From: Sphingomonas canadensis
GTDB taxonomy: Bacteria; Pseudomonadota; Alphaproteobacteria; Sphingomonadales; Sphingomonadaceae
Direction of reading: 5' to 3'
Assembly: GCF_026013525.1 (NCBI RefSeq)
Contig: NZ_JAPDRA010000004.1
Location: 226,412-290,411 of the forward strand
DNA: 64,000 nucleotides
Shown here piece after piece: positions 1-8,899 of this stretch; positions within the stretch are counted from its first letter, which is position 1, and every line of letters starts with the position of its first letter. The position numbers were made by a program, and so were the translations under genes. The notes below the pieces were generated by a model. That model searched no databases. It saw nothing but the letters and a program-made list of their open reading frames with translations, and was not told the origin of the DNA.

Positions 1-1
1 A

Positions 2-421
2 AAGAGCCCCGGCGATCTCGACATACTCGCGCTGAAGGGCCGGGTGCTGGTGCTTTCCGCCCAGGCCGCGCACGGCACCCCCACCGCCACCTCCCGGCTG
101 GCCGAGAGCCGCAAGCTGCTGATGGGCGTGCTGGCGCGCGACGCCTCCCACGTCGATGCGCTGGCGGGAATGAACGAGAACCTCACCGAGGCGCGCGGCG
201 CCAATGTGGAGGCGATCGGCTATCTGCGCCGCGCCATCGACCTTGAGCCCAGCAACACCACGATGCGCTATCGCGCGATCGGGCAGATGCTGCGGATCGG
301 CGATTATCGCGGCGCGATCGCCATGCTCCAGCCGCTGGCCAACGCCCCGCACGACGGCTCCAGCCGCCAGTTCGCGCTGGAGCTGATCGCCGAGATCCGC
401 CGCCGCTCCGGCATCCGCTGA
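2..421 (+). CDS. TPR-like protein, C-terminal part (cut by window start)
   Basis: The reading frame is open to the first base, so the gene begins upstream of the window; an internal GTG at 44 is not needed as a start. About 139 residues are visible. The part around residues 60-125 has the helix-turn-helix look of tetratricopeptide repeats (YLRRAIDLEPSN followed by a second helical pair ending in IAMLQPL), which usually serve as protein-protein docking surfaces. The protein ends in a basic tail. No enzymatic motif is visible in this portion. The next gene is convergent with an 11-bp gap. The specific role cannot be told from this fragment. Confidence 0.6.
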   Translation, partial: KSPGDLDILALKGRVLVLSAQAAHGTPTATSRLAESRKLLMGVLARDASHVDALAGMNENLTEARGANVEAIGYLRRAIDLEPSNTTMRYRAIGQMLRIGDYRGAIAMLQPLANAPHDGSSRQFALELIAEIRRRSGIR

Positions 422-432
422 GCGGCGCGCGC

Positions 433-900
433 CTAGCCCCGCTCCACCCGCGCCGCGAAACAGCCATGGGCGGCGTTGTGTGCGTGGATATAGGCGACCT
501 CCGGCCGTGCGAAGAGTTCGCGGATGCGTGCGTCCGCCTCGCCCGCCATCGCCAGCAGCGCCCCGGCAAGATTGCCCGCTGCATCATATCCCCGCAGCGC
601 GATCGGCCGCCCTGCGAACACCGGCGCCGGTTCGTCCTCCACCACCGCTGCCCGCGCCGCGCCCTCGCGCACATAGATGGCGTAGCTGTTGCGATAGGGC
701 GTCGCCACGTCATGGTCGGTATGGTTGAGCAGCAGCAGCGCCTCCCCCGGCTCCGCGTCCTCCAGCGTGATGCGGCAGGGAAAGCCCGGCTTGTGCGTGG
801 CGGTGACGCGGCGCACGCCCCGCTCCGCCAGCGCCGCCTCGTCCAGCCCGAACAGCGCCGCGAAGCGCGCGGGCGCCAGCCCCTCGATACGATAGCTCAT
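433..900 (-). CDS. DUF1203 family protein
   Basis: 155-residue soluble protein matching the DUF1203 family over its whole length: N-terminal I-x-G-L-x-x-x-x-F region, a central PCRITLEDAEPGE segment, and a C-terminal YIHAHNAAHGCFAARV segment typical of the family. No signal peptide or membrane segment. The biochemical function of DUF1203 is not known. Its ATG overlaps the end of the upstream ada gene by four bases (ATGA), so the two are translationally coupled and probably co-induced by alkylation damage; this link is inference from context. Confidence 0.8.
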   Translation of the reverse strand: MSYRIEGLAPARFAALFGLDEAALAERGVRRVTATHKPGFPCRITLEDAEPGEALLLLNHTDHDVATPYRNSYAIYVREGAARAAVVEDEPAPVFAGRPIALRGYDAAGNLAGALLAMAGEADARIRELFARPEVAYIHAHNAAHGCFAARVERG

Positions 901-1946
901 GCCTGTTCCTCCTCCACGCCCTCGCGCCGCCGCAGCACCAGCTTGCGGTCGATGCCATAGGCGTATCCGCCCATGCTGCCGTCGGCGCGCTGGGCGCGGT
1001 GGCAGGGGATGACGATCGCGACATGGTTGGCGCCGCACGCGGTTCCGGCGGCGCGCACCGCGCGCGGGTTGCCGGCCTCGGCGGCAAGCTGGGCATAGCT
1101 GCGCGTCTCGCCGGGCGGGATCGCGCGCAGCGCCTGCCACACCGCCTCCTGGAAAGCCGTGCCCTGGACGTCCAGCGGCAGGTCCGCGTGGCGCCCCGGC
1201 GCCTCCACCTCCGCCACCACCCGCGCCGCCAGCTCGGCCAGCGCGGCGCCCCCCTGTTCGATCTCGGCCGCCGGAAAGCGCCGGGCGAGCTGGATCGCGT
1301 CCTCGTCGAAGGCGACACGGCACAGCCCCTTGCCCGTCGCCGCGATCAGCAGCGGGCCAAGGCTGGTATCGGCGATCGTCCAGCGGATCGTCACCCCCGC
1401 CCCGCCGCGGCGCCAGGCGCTGGGCGTCATCCCCAGCCGCGCGTTGGCGGTCTCGTAGAAGCGGCTCGGCGCGGAATATCCGGCCTCATAGATGGCGCCG
1501 GTCACGGTCGCCTCCGCCTTCAGCGCCTCGGCGGCGCGGCGGGCGCGCAGCCCGCGGGCATAGGCGGCGGGCGTCACGCCGGTGGCGCGCTTGAACAGCC
1601 GGTGGAAATGATGCGGCGCATAGCCCACCTGCGCCGCCAGTTCGTCGAGCCCGATGCCGTCTTCCGCCCCCTCGATAAGCGCCACCGCGCGGGCCACCGC
1701 CAGCCGGTCGCGCCCCGTCTCGTCGGGCTTGCAGCGCAGGCAGGCGCGGAAGCCCGCGGCGCGCGCGGCATCGGCATCGGGATAGAATGCCACATTCTCG
1801 CGCTTCGGCCGCCGCGCCGGGCAGCTCGGCTTGCAATAGATGCCGGTGGTGGTCACCGCGACGATGAAGCGCCCGTCCGAATGCCGGTCATGCGCCAGGA
1901 AGGCGGACCAGGCCGCATCCTCGCTCAGGGGAAGGTCGTTGCTCAT
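897..1946 (-). CDS. ada: Bifunctional Ada: methyl-sensing activator and O6-methylguanine-DNA methyltransferase
   Basis: 349 residues, close to the 354 of E. coli Ada, with the full domain order. N-terminal Ada zinc domain: C38 in GIYCKPSC with the partner cysteines of ACLRC; C38 is the methylphosphotriester acceptor and the same number as in E. coli. AraC-type helix-turn-helix at about residues 85-180. C-terminal methyltransferase domain with the active-site IPCHR motif (Cys about 315). It removes methyl groups from O6-methylguanine and phosphotriesters by suicide transfer and, when methylated, activates its own operon. It is the first gene of a two-gene operon with DUF1203 and is divergent from the sugar transporter at 2151. 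Confidence 0.95.
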   Translation of the reverse strand: MSNDLPLSEDAAWSAFLAHDRHSDGRFIVAVTTTGIYCKPSCPARRPKRENVAFYPDADAARAAGFRACLRCKPDETGRDRLAVARAVALIEGAEDGIGLDELAAQVGYAPHHFHRLFKRATGVTPAAYARGLRARRAAEALKAEATVTGAIYEAGYSAPSRFYETANARLGMTPSAWRRGGAGVTIRWTIADTSLGPLLIAATGKGLCRVAFDEDAIQLARRFPAAEIEQGGAALAELAARVVAEVEAPGRHADLPLDVQGTAFQEAVWQALRAIPPGETRSYAQLAAEAGNPRAVRAAGTACGANHVAIVIPCHRAQRADGSMGGYAYGIDRKLVLRRREGVEEEQA

Positions 1947-2086
1947 GGCCCCGGTATAGGCCGCTGCCCGGGCGCAGGCATCCCGCCGCTTGCGCCCAAA
2001 GCGCCGGGGCTTTGCACGATGCCGGCCCGCACAACTACTCGTACAAAATCATGCCGGGACTTGCCCTGCGCCGCGGATCGCGTAAC

Positions 2087-2100
2087 CGTTACCGCTAACA
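2087..2100. promoter_or_regulatory. Putative LacI-family operator
   Basis: GTTACCGCTAACA lies about 50 bp before the GTG of the transporter/GH43 operon. It is one central mismatch away from the TGTTAGCGCTAACA palindrome used by several LacI-family sugar repressors of Caulobacter, Xanthomonas and relatives, and it abuts a second palindrome, GTAACCGTTAC (2082-2092). No LacI gene is present in the window, so the cognate repressor would be encoded elsewhere. Assignment is by pattern only. Confidence 0.4.
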
Positions 2101-2150
2101 GAACCTGGGCCGCCGCACGCACGGATGCCCGCCGCGCTGGAGGGGATCGA

Positions 2151-3599
2151 GTGAGCATCTGGCAACGCACCCGCGCGCTGCGCTGGTGGATCATCGCGAT
2201 CGTGATGCTGGGCACGATCATCAACTATCTGGTCCGCCAGACGCTGGGCGTCGCCGTCGCCACCGAGCCGTTCCAGGCGGACGTGGCGATGACCAAGGAG
2301 CAATATTCCTGGGTCACCGGCATCTTCCAGGGCTTCATCATGCTCCAGCCGGTGGTCGGCTATATCCTCGATCGCATCGGGCTGCGCACCGGCATGGCGG
2401 TCTTCGCCACAGGCTGGGGGCTGCTCACCATGGCGCACGGGCTGGTGACGAGCTGGCAGGGGCTGGCGGTGCTGCGCGGCGCGCTGGGCTTTGCGGAGGG
2501 CACGTCGCACACCGCGGGGCTGAAGGTCGTGTCCGAATGGTTCCCCGCCAAGGAGCGCGGGCTGGCGGGCGGCATCTATAATCTCGGCGCGTCTGCGGGG
2601 ATCGCGCTGGCAGGGCCGCTGGTTGCGATATCGGTGGTGTGGTGGAGCTGGCGCGCGGCCTTCTATGTCGCGGGGGCGCTGGCGCTGCTGTGGGTGCTGC
2701 TGTGGCTGCGCTGGTACCGCGCGCCCGAGGAGCACCCCGCCATCGCGCCCGAGGAGCTGGAGACGATCCGCTCCGGGCAGGAGGCGCATGTCCAGTCCTC
2801 CGGCCGCAAGCCCGCGGTGCTGTCGCTGCTCGGCCGCCGCAATTTCTGGGGCATCGCCATCCCGCGATTCCTGGCCGATCCCACCTGGGCGACGCTCACC
2901 TTCTGGCTGCCCCTCTATCTGCACGAGGTGCGGGGGATGGACCTCAAGTCGCTGGCGGTGGCGGTGGTCGTCCCCTTCGTCGCGGCGGACCTGGGCTGCC
3001 TGTTCGGCCCGGCGATGGTGCTGTGGCTCCAGCGGCGCGGCATCGGCCTGATCGACGCGCGGCGCTGGACCTTCACCTTCGGCGCGCTGCTGATGACCAG
3101 CATGGCCTTCGTCGGATCGGTCACCAGCCCGGTGGCGGCGGTGATCCTGCTCAGCATCGGCGGCTTCGCGCACCAGACGCTGTCGGTGACCTGCATCACC
3201 ATGGGCAGCGACTTGTTCCGGCGCGACGAACTGGGCACCGTGGCGGGCATGGCGGGGACGATGGCCAACCTGGGGGTGATGATCTTCACGCTGCTGATCG
3301 GCGCGCTGGTCAGCCAGATCGGCTACACGCCCTTCTTCATCGCGCTGGCGGTGTTCGATCTTGCCGCCGCGGCGATCCTGTGGGCACTGGTGGTGAAGCC
3401 CGGGGGCGAGCAGGGGCGCGAGAGCGGCGTCATCCCGATCCTGCTCGGCGGCGCGGCGGCGGGCTATCTGTGGTTCGGCCCGGGCATCGGCGCGGCGGGC
3501 GTGGCGGGCTATGCCGGCTTCGGATTCGGCGTGCTGCTGCTGGTGCTGGGCATCGCCATCGAGCTGCGCGCCCGCGCCGCCCGGGGAGCCGCCGCATGA
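2151..3599 (+). CDS. MFS transporter, hexuronate/anion:cation symporter type
   Basis: 482-residue integral membrane protein of the major facilitator superfamily. The first helix ends in IINYLVRQTLGVA and the next stretch, QADVAMTKEQYSWV followed by GFIMLQPVVGYILDRIG, is characteristic of ACS-family hexuronate transporters of the ExuT type. Twelve helices can be counted plus two extra hydrophobic segments at the C-terminus (about residues 425-475). The GTG at 2151 is chosen because the longer upstream frame runs antisense through ada and lacks family similarity. It overlaps the GH43 gene by four bases, so it probably imports the xylose- or uronate-containing sugar that the GH43 enzyme cleaves. 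Substrate is inferred. Confidence 0.8.
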   Translation: MSIWQRTRALRWWIIAIVMLGTIINYLVRQTLGVAVATEPFQADVAMTKEQYSWVTGIFQGFIMLQPVVGYILDRIGLRTGMAVFATGWGLLTMAHGLVTSWQGLAVLRGALGFAEGTSHTAGLKVVSEWFPAKERGLAGGIYNLGASAGIALAGPLVAISVVWWSWRAAFYVAGALALLWVLLWLRWYRAPEEHPAIAPEELETIRSGQEAHVQSSGRKPAVLSLLGRRNFWGIAIPRFLADPTWATLTFWLPLYLHEVRGMDLKSLAVAVVVPFVAADLGCLFGPAMVLWLQRRGIGLIDARRWTFTFGALLMTSMAFVGSVTSPVAAVILLSIGGFAHQTLSVTCITMGSDLFRRDELGTVAGMAGTMANLGVMIFTLLIGALVSQIGYTPFFIALAVFDLAAAAILWALVVKPGGEQGRESGVIPILLGGAAAGYLWFGPGIGAAGVAGYAGFGFGVLLLVLGIAIELRARAARGAAA

Positions 3600-5221
3600 T
3601 CCGCAACCCGATCCTGCGCGGCTTCAATCCCGATCCCTCGATCTGCCGGGTGGGCGAGGATTATTATATCGCCACCTCCACCTTCGAATGGTTCCCCGGC
3701 GTCCAGATCCACCACAGCCGCGATCTGGCGAACTGGCGGCTGATCGCCCGCCCGCTCAACCGCGCGAGCCAACTCGACATGCGCGGCGATCCCGATAGCT
3801 GCGGCGTCTGGGCGCCCTGCCTCAGCCACGACGGCGAGCGGTTTCACCTGATCTACACCGATGTGAAGCGCTATGGCCGCACCACCGTGGGCGGGGCATC
3901 GGGCGCGTCGCTGCGCGATTTCCACAATTATCTGGTCACCTGCGACACGATCGACGGCGACTGGTCCGATCCCGTCCATCTCAACAGCAGCGGCTTCGAC
4001 CCCTCGCTGTTCCATGACGCGGACGGGGGCAAATGGCTGCTCAACATGCTGTGGGACCACCGCCCTGGGCGCAAGCGCTTCGCCGGGATCGTGATCCAGC
4101 GCTACAGCCCGGAGGAGCGCAGGCTGACCGGCGAGCGCCGCATGATCTTCGAAGGAACGCCGCTGGGCTTCACGGAGGCGCCGCACCTCTATCGCCGCGG
4201 CGGCTATTATTATCTGATCACGGCCGAGGGGGGCACGCAGTGGAACCACGCGGTCACCATGGCGCGCTCGCGCAGCCTGTTCGGCCCCTATGAACTGCAT
4301 CCCCATGGCCAGATCCTCACCGCGCGCGACCGGCCCGACGCGCCGTTGATGCGCGCGGGCCATGCGGACCTGGTGGAGACGCCGGAGGGCGAGACCTGGA
4401 TGGTCTATCTGTGCGGCCGCCCGCTGCCCAACCGCGGCCGGTGCGTGCTGGGGCGCGAGACCGCGATCCAGCCGATGCGCTGGGGCGACGACGGCTGGCT
4501 CTACACGCTCGACGGCAGCGGCCTCCCCCAGCTCGAAATCCCCTCCCCCGGCCTGTTCGAAGGCACGCCGCCCGATCCGGCGCCGCGCGCGGAGTTCGAC
4601 GCGCCCGATCTGCCGGCCGAGTTCCAATGGCTGCGCACCCCGCATCCGGAGACGATCTTCAGCCTGTCCGCCCGCCCCGGCCACCTGCGCCTTTTCGGGC
4701 GGGAGAGCCTGGGAAGCCTGTTCGCCCAGGCGCTGGTCGCGCGGCGCCAGCAGGCCTTTTGCTATTCGGCGGCGTGCAGCATGGATTTCGCGCCGCGCCA
4801 CTATCAGCAGTCGGCGGGGCTGATCGCCTGGTACAACGGCAGCAAATATCATTATCTCCACATCAGCCACGACAAGGCGGAGGGCCGCCACCTGCGCGTG
4901 ATGTCCGCGCTGCCCGATTCGCCCGCGGGCGACGCCTGGACCCCGCCCGTCCCCGTCCCCGAAGGCCCGGTGGAGCTGCGCGTGGAGGTGGATTACGATC
5001 GCCTCCGCTTCGCCTGGCGCGTGCCGGGGCGCGAGTGGCATTGGCTGCCCGAGCAATTCGACGCCTCGATCCTGTCCGACGAGGCGACGCTTCCCGGCGC
5101 GGCGAACTTCACCGGCGCCTTCGTCGGCATGGCCTGCCAGGACACGTCCGGCGCCGGCCTCCACGCCGATTTCGACTGGTTCGACTATCGCGAGCGGGAG
5201 TATCGCGCCGCGGCCGACTGA
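3596..5221 (+). CDS. xynB: GH43 family beta-xylosidase/arabinosidase
   Basis: 541 residues without a signal peptide, so cytoplasmic. It has the two-part architecture of GH43 xylan 1,4-beta-xylosidases: a five-bladed propeller catalytic domain (about 1-320) and a C-terminal beta-sandwich (about 340-535). Predicted catalytic residues are the base D13 (FNPDPS), the pKa modulator D135 (GFDPSLF) and the acid E194 (TEAPHLY). The start ATG sits inside the stop of the transporter (ATGA), indicating coupled translation and an import-then-hydrolyse pathway for xylo-oligosaccharides. Arabinofuranosidase activity is an alternative within the family; the symbol is therefore tentative. Confidence 0.9.
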   Translation: MIRNPILRGFNPDPSICRVGEDYYIATSTFEWFPGVQIHHSRDLANWRLIARPLNRASQLDMRGDPDSCGVWAPCLSHDGERFHLIYTDVKRYGRTTVGGASGASLRDFHNYLVTCDTIDGDWSDPVHLNSSGFDPSLFHDADGGKWLLNMLWDHRPGRKRFAGIVIQRYSPEERRLTGERRMIFEGTPLGFTEAPHLYRRGGYYYLITAEGGTQWNHAVTMARSRSLFGPYELHPHGQILTARDRPDAPLMRAGHADLVETPEGETWMVYLCGRPLPNRGRCVLGRETAIQPMRWGDDGWLYTLDGSGLPQLEIPSPGLFEGTPPDPAPRAEFDAPDLPAEFQWLRTPHPETIFSLSARPGHLRLFGRESLGSLFAQALVARRQQAFCYSAACSMDFAPRHYQQSAGLIAWYNGSKYHYLHISHDKAEGRHLRVMSALPDSPAGDAWTPPVPVPEGPVELRVEVDYDRLRFAWRVPGREWHWLPEQFDASILSDEATLPGAANFTGAFVGMACQDTSGAGLHADFDWFDYREREYRAAAD

Positions 5222-5231
5222 CCCGCGCCTG

Positions 5232-5669
5232 CTACCGCCGCCTGCGCGACCACCAGCGGATGCGGCGCCCCGGCCGCGGCGGCAGGGGCGGCTCGGGCGG
5301 GGGCTCCACCGCCGTCCCGCGCGCCAGCGCCGCGCGCAGCTCGGCCAGCACCTCGCCCTGCCCGCGGAATGCGCGCGCCATGTCGCGCCGCGCGATCGGC
5401 ATCAGGAATTCGCAGCCGTGCGCGTCGCCATCGCGCCACACCACCTTCGCCTCGCGCGCGCCCGCGCCGCTGAGCCCGATCGAGATCAGCGTGCCTTCGG
5501 GCAGGTCCACGTCGCCATGGAACAAGATGCCCGTGCGCGAGAAATTCTCGACGCGGACGCTGACCGGAACCCCGTTCATGCCGCGCACGACACTATCGCT
5601 GTCGACATGGAAGCGGATCGCGCCGCGCGCGTCGACCTCGCCCAGAACCTCGATCCTTGCGACCAGCAC
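5232..5669 (-). CDS. PilZ domain protein
   Basis: About 145 residues with a PilZ domain (about residues 25-95): VENFSRTGILFHGDVDLPEG carries the [D/N]xSxxG signature and a following W-x-x-x-x-x-x-G-C-E-F strand is typical. The canonical RxxxR of c-di-GMP binders is not obvious before it, so ligand binding is uncertain. The C-terminus is proline- then arginine-rich. No ATG is present in frame; the GTG at 5669 is chosen because GGAGAG lies about four to nine bases upstream, though a TTG a few codons earlier is possible. Convergent with the GH43 gene. Confidence 0.65.
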   Translation of the reverse strand: MLVARIEVLGEVDARGAIRFHVDSDSVVRGMNGVPVSVRVENFSRTGILFHGDVDLPEGTLISIGLSGAGAREAKVVWRDGDAHGCEFLMPIARRDMARAFRGQGEVLAELRAALARGTAVEPPPEPPLPPRPGRRIRWWSRRRR

Positions 5670-5859
5670 GCCCCTCTCCGGCGCCGCGAACAAAGCGGCC
5701 AGGGCATCCGCTAGCGCGCAGGAGGTTAACGGATTCGAAGCGCCGCCCGCACGCCCGGCTCCGGCCCTGCCACGCCCTGCCGATTCCGGGACAGCGCCGG
5801 CGGCTTTCGCGCTGGCGGGCGGGCGGCGCGGCCCTATGCTGGGCGGCAAAGGAGATTCC

Positions 5860-6300
5860 ATGCGCCTCGTTCCCGGCCTCGCCATGTTCCTCGCCGCCCC
5901 GCTGCTGCTCGCCGCGCAGGACGCGGGCGGGCCGCTGCCGGGCAAGGCCAACCATCCCGAGGCGCTGGCCTTCTCCGAAAGCGCCCAGCCCCAGCCCGAG
6001 ACCGCGCCCGACCAGTCGGACGCCGATCCCGCGCTCGCCGCGCTGATGGACCGGATCGAAGGCGCGCTGCGCATGCCCGCGGGCGCGCAGCCGGTGGCCG
6101 GCTACACCCGCTATTATGCCTGGGCGGACAAGGCGCGGACCAAGGTGACCGGCGTGCTCGTCACCGGCGGCCGCGCCGAACGCAAATGGATCGGCTTCGA
6201 CGATCTGCCGCTGTCGCTGGCGCCCGGCTGCGCGGTGGTGTCGCTGGTGTTCGACGCCGCCCGCGGCACGATCGACGAGGTCTATTGCAACGGCGGCTGA
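5860..6300 (+). CDS. Exported protein of unknown function
   Basis: 146 residues. A signal peptide is clear (MRLVPGLAMFLAAPLLLAAQ, cleavage after LLAAQ or nearby). The mature part has an acidic, proline-rich linker to about residue 65 and then a small domain with GYTRYYAWAD and a single late cysteine pair (APGCAVVSLVFD, EVYCNGG) that could form a disulfide. A good AAAGGAG ribosome-binding site precedes the ATG. I do not recognise the family. Confidence 0.7.
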   Translation: MRLVPGLAMFLAAPLLLAAQDAGGPLPGKANHPEALAFSESAQPQPETAPDQSDADPALAALMDRIEGALRMPAGAQPVAGYTRYYAWADKARTKVTGVLVTGGRAERKWIGFDDLPLSLAPGCAVVSLVFDAARGTIDEVYCNGG

Positions 6301-6336
6301 AGGGGTTCCCGGCCCCCGCCGCCCCTCCTCGCGGCA

Positions 6337-6365
6337 TTGACTTTAGACAGCCCTTCTGCCATATG
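6337..6365 (+). promoter_or_regulatory. Putative sigma70-type promoter of the RNA helicase gene
   Basis: TTGACT at 6337-6342 and CATATG at 6360-6365 are separated by 17 bp. A start near 6372 would leave a leader of roughly 150 nt before the helicase ATG at 6526; long leaders are common for cold-induced DEAD-box helicase genes. Identified by consensus only. Confidence 0.4.
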
Positions 6366-6525
6366 CGCCGCCATCGAGGCGTCATGCAGCGTGAACGGAT
6401 ATTTCCGGCTCCGCCTCGGCAAAGAACCCACGGCTTCCCTTTTCACGCGGGTCGTCAGCTTTTGACCCCCGCTTGCGCGTGCCCCCTGTGCGGCGCGCGC
6501 CGGCCGCATATCGCAAAGGTTTCCA

Positions 6526-8007
6526 ATGCAATTCTCCGAACTCGGCCTGTCCCAGGCCGTTCTCGCCGCGCTTGCCGTCAAGGGCTATGCGCAGGCTACC
6601 CCGATCCAGGCGCAGGCGATCCCCGCGCTGCTCCAGGGCCGCGACCTGCTCGGCATCGCCCAGACGGGCACCGGCAAGACCGCCGCCTTCATGCTCCCCT
6701 CGATCGACCGGCTGGTGGCCAGCGGCAAGCGCGCCCAGCCGCGCGGCTGCCGCATGCTCGTCCTCGCCCCCACCCGCGAGCTGGCGGCCCAGATCGCCCA
6801 GAGCGCGCGCGACTATTCGCAGGGCACGGGGCTGCGCATCGCCACCGTGTTCGGCGGCACCTCGGTCCACAAGAACAAGACCGATCTGGCCCGCGGCGTC
6901 GACGTGCTCGTCGCCACGCCGGGCCGCCTCGTCGATCTGATCGACCAATGCTACGCGATCCTGATGGGCATCGAGATCTTCGTGCTCGACGAGGCCGACC
7001 AGATGATGGACCTCGGCTTCATCCACGCGCTGCGCCGGATCGTGAAGGAGCTGCCGGCCAAGCGCCAGTCGCTGTTCTTCTCCGCCACCATGCCCAAGGC
7101 GATCCGCGAGCTGGCCGGCCAGTTCCTGAAGGCCGATCCGGTGGAGGTGAAGGTGACCCCCGTCGCCACCACCGCCGAGCGCGTCGAGCAGCAGGTGACC
7201 TATATCCAGCAGAAGGAGAAGCAGGCGCTGCTCACCCTGATGCTGCGCAGCGAGCCGATCGATCGCGCGCTGGTGTTCACCCGCACCAAGCATGGCGCCG
7301 ACCGCGTCGTCCGCCTGCTCGCCGCCAACGGCGTCGCCGCCAACGCGATCCACGGCAACAAGAGCCAGCCGCAGCGCGAGCGCGCGCTGGGCGAGTTCCG
7401 CGCGGGCAAGGTGCCGATCCTGGTCGCCACCGATATCGCCGCGCGCGGCATCGACGTGTCCGGCGTCAGCCACGTCTTCAACTTCGAGCTGCCCAATGTG
7501 CCCGAGCAATATGTCCACCGCATCGGCCGCACCGCGCGCGCCGGCAATGACGGCATCGCGATCAGCTTCTGCGCCGACGACGAGCGGCCCTATCTGCGCG
7601 ATATCGAGAAGCTGACGCGCCAGCGCCTCGCCGTGCGTCCGCTGCCGGAGGGCTTCGTCGCCGCCGCCGCCACGCTCTCGAACAAGCCCGCGCCGGCGCC
7701 GATGAGCCGCGACGAGGCCAACGGCCGCCGCGGCCGCGCGATGCAGTCGCAGCGCCAGGATCGCCCGAGCCGCCAGGATCGCGGGCCGGACCGCAGCCAG
7801 GATCGCGGCCCCCGCGCCAATCCGCTCCGCGGCGCCGATGGCGCCCCGCGCTCCGATCAGCCGCGCCGCAGCGATGCCCCGCGCGCCGACCAGCCCCGCG
7901 GCGAGCCTCGCGGCGACGCCCCGCGCAACTATGCCCGCCCCAAGCGCAAGTGGCACGCCAAGCCCGCGAACGGCGGCGGCCAGCGCAACCAGGGCGGCCG
8001 CCGCTAG
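6526..8007 (+). CDS. DEAD-box ATP-dependent RNA helicase, RhlE-like
   Basis: 493 residues with all superfamily-2 motifs in order: Q motif (FSELGLSQAVLAAL then ATPIQAQAIP), motif I AQTGTGKT, Ia PTRELAAQ, DEAD at DEADQMMD, SAT in FFSATMPK, ARGIDV and HRIGRTARAG. The RecA-like core ends near residue 370. The C-terminal 110 residues are a disordered Arg/Gln/Asp-rich tail with repeated QDR units and a very basic end, typical of RhlE-type helicases that bind structured RNA through the tail. Likely role is RNA remodelling in ribosome assembly or mRNA decay, especially in the cold; the exact subgroup is inferred. Confidence 0.92.
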   Translation: MQFSELGLSQAVLAALAVKGYAQATPIQAQAIPALLQGRDLLGIAQTGTGKTAAFMLPSIDRLVASGKRAQPRGCRMLVLAPTRELAAQIAQSARDYSQGTGLRIATVFGGTSVHKNKTDLARGVDVLVATPGRLVDLIDQCYAILMGIEIFVLDEADQMMDLGFIHALRRIVKELPAKRQSLFFSATMPKAIRELAGQFLKADPVEVKVTPVATTAERVEQQVTYIQQKEKQALLTLMLRSEPIDRALVFTRTKHGADRVVRLLAANGVAANAIHGNKSQPQRERALGEFRAGKVPILVATDIAARGIDVSGVSHVFNFELPNVPEQYVHRIGRTARAGNDGIAISFCADDERPYLRDIEKLTRQRLAVRPLPEGFVAAAATLSNKPAPAPMSRDEANGRRGRAMQSQRQDRPSRQDRGPDRSQDRGPRANPLRGADGAPRSDQPRRSDAPRADQPRGEPRGDAPRNYARPKRKWHAKPANGGGQRNQGGRR

Positions 8008-8031
8008 AACGGCGACTCCGGCCGGATGCCG

Positions 8032-8057
8032 GGCTCCCCTGCGAAGGCAGGGGAGCC
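8032..8057. repeat. Short perfect hairpin (REP-like), 3' of the helicase gene
   Basis: GGCTCCCCTGC and GCAGGGGAGCC form a perfect 11-bp stem around a GAAG loop. It lies 25 bp after the helicase stop and could end or stabilise the transcript, but no T-run follows. The CCCTGCGAAGGCAGGGG core resembles a short interspersed palindrome common in sphingomonad intergenic DNA. Confidence 0.55.
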
Positions 8058-8112
8058 GGCCCGCTTCGATCGACGTGAAATCCACGCTTCGGCGGGGTGC
8101 GTTTGACCTGGC

Positions 8113-8198
8113 CCGTTCACCACGAGCTGGTCGAAAGGCGCGTCCCCCAAGCGCATGGCCCGTGGATGGCCGCCCTTCGACGAGCTCAGGGCGAACGG
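8113..8198. repeat. Imperfect REP-like inverted repeat
   Basis: Arms at 8113-8138 and 8173-8198 are imperfect inverted copies containing GAGCTNGTCGAA...G. The right arm, carrying CTTCGACGAGCTCAGGGCGA, is the same family as the inverted repeat between atpA and atpG. It lies between the convergent helicase and hydrolase genes. The remaining intergenic bases show no gene. Confidence 0.55.
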
Positions 8199-8211
8199 TT
8201 GCGCCCCCCGA

Positions 8212-8883
8212 TCAGCCCCCGTTGGCGCGGAACAGCGCCAGCGTGCGCTCACGCGCGATGCGGGCGCTTTCGGCGTCGTAATCGGCCCGCGCGTCGCAGT
8301 TGAAACCGTGCCCGGCCTCATAGACGAACACTTCGGTGTTGCGCGGCCCGGATGCGATCAGCTTCTCGACGCCCTCGATCGGGATGCCATGGTCGTGCCG
8401 TCCGAAATGCAGGATGGTGGGGCATCGCGGCTCCAGCTCCGCCGCGCCGGGCACCATCGATCCGTAATAGCCCGATGCCGCCGCCAGCCCCTCAAGCTGC
8501 GCCGCCGCGAACCACGCCACCGATCCGCCATAGCAATAGCCGGTCAGGAACACCGGCCCCTGCGCCTTCAGCGCATCGATGCAGGTCTGCGTATCGGCCA
8601 GCGTCAGCGCGAAAGGATGCAGCTCGCGCGCCAGCGTCCGCCCCTCGGCGATGCCCGCGGCGTCATAGCCGGTCTCGAACCCCGGCCGCTCGCGATCGAA
8701 CACCGCCGGGGCCAGCACCTCATATCCGTCCGCCGCATAGCCGTCCGCCACCGCGCGGATATGCGGGTTCACGCCGAAGATCTCCTGGATCACCACCAGC
8801 CCGCCCCGCCGCACGCCCTGCGCGGGAACATGATAGACGCCGATCGTGGCGCCATCGGCCATGGTCATCGCGATCATCGGCAT
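8212..8883 (-). CDS. Dienelactone hydrolase family protein
   Basis: 223-residue alpha/beta hydrolase of the dienelactone hydrolase family. The Cys-His-Asp triad of the family is visible: C117 in GYCYGG, D164 in GRHDHGIP and H192 in EAGHGFNC. VVIQEIFGVNPHIR near residue 31-43 is the characteristic N-terminal block with the conserved Glu. It acts in the cytoplasm on small lactones or esters; the true substrate is unknown because no catechol-degradation genes are nearby. The ATG at 8883 is preceded by GGGGGAG. It follows the secreted protein gene at 8900 by 16 bp and is likely co-transcribed. Confidence 0.9.
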   Translation of the reverse strand: MPMIAMTMADGATIGVYHVPAQGVRRGGLVVIQEIFGVNPHIRAVADGYAADGYEVLAPAVFDRERPGFETGYDAAGIAEGRTLARELHPFALTLADTQTCIDALKAQGPVFLTGYCYGGSVAWFAAAQLEGLAAASGYYGSMVPGAAELEPRCPTILHFGRHDHGIPIEGVEKLIASGPRNTEVFVYEAGHGFNCDARADYDAESARIARERTLALFRANGG

Positions 8884-8899
8884 GGCTGCGCTCCCCCGG

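Noticed and set aside
5860..6074. Longer N-terminus of the PilZ gene reaching 6074
   Set aside because: That extension lies antisense to a gene with its own signal peptide and binding site and shows no PilZ-like sequence.
8113..8198. Possible rho-independent terminator for the helicase and hydrolase genes
   Set aside because: The arms are imperfect and lack a T-run; the sequence belongs to the dispersed repeat family also found between atpA and atpG, so it is listed as a repeat.
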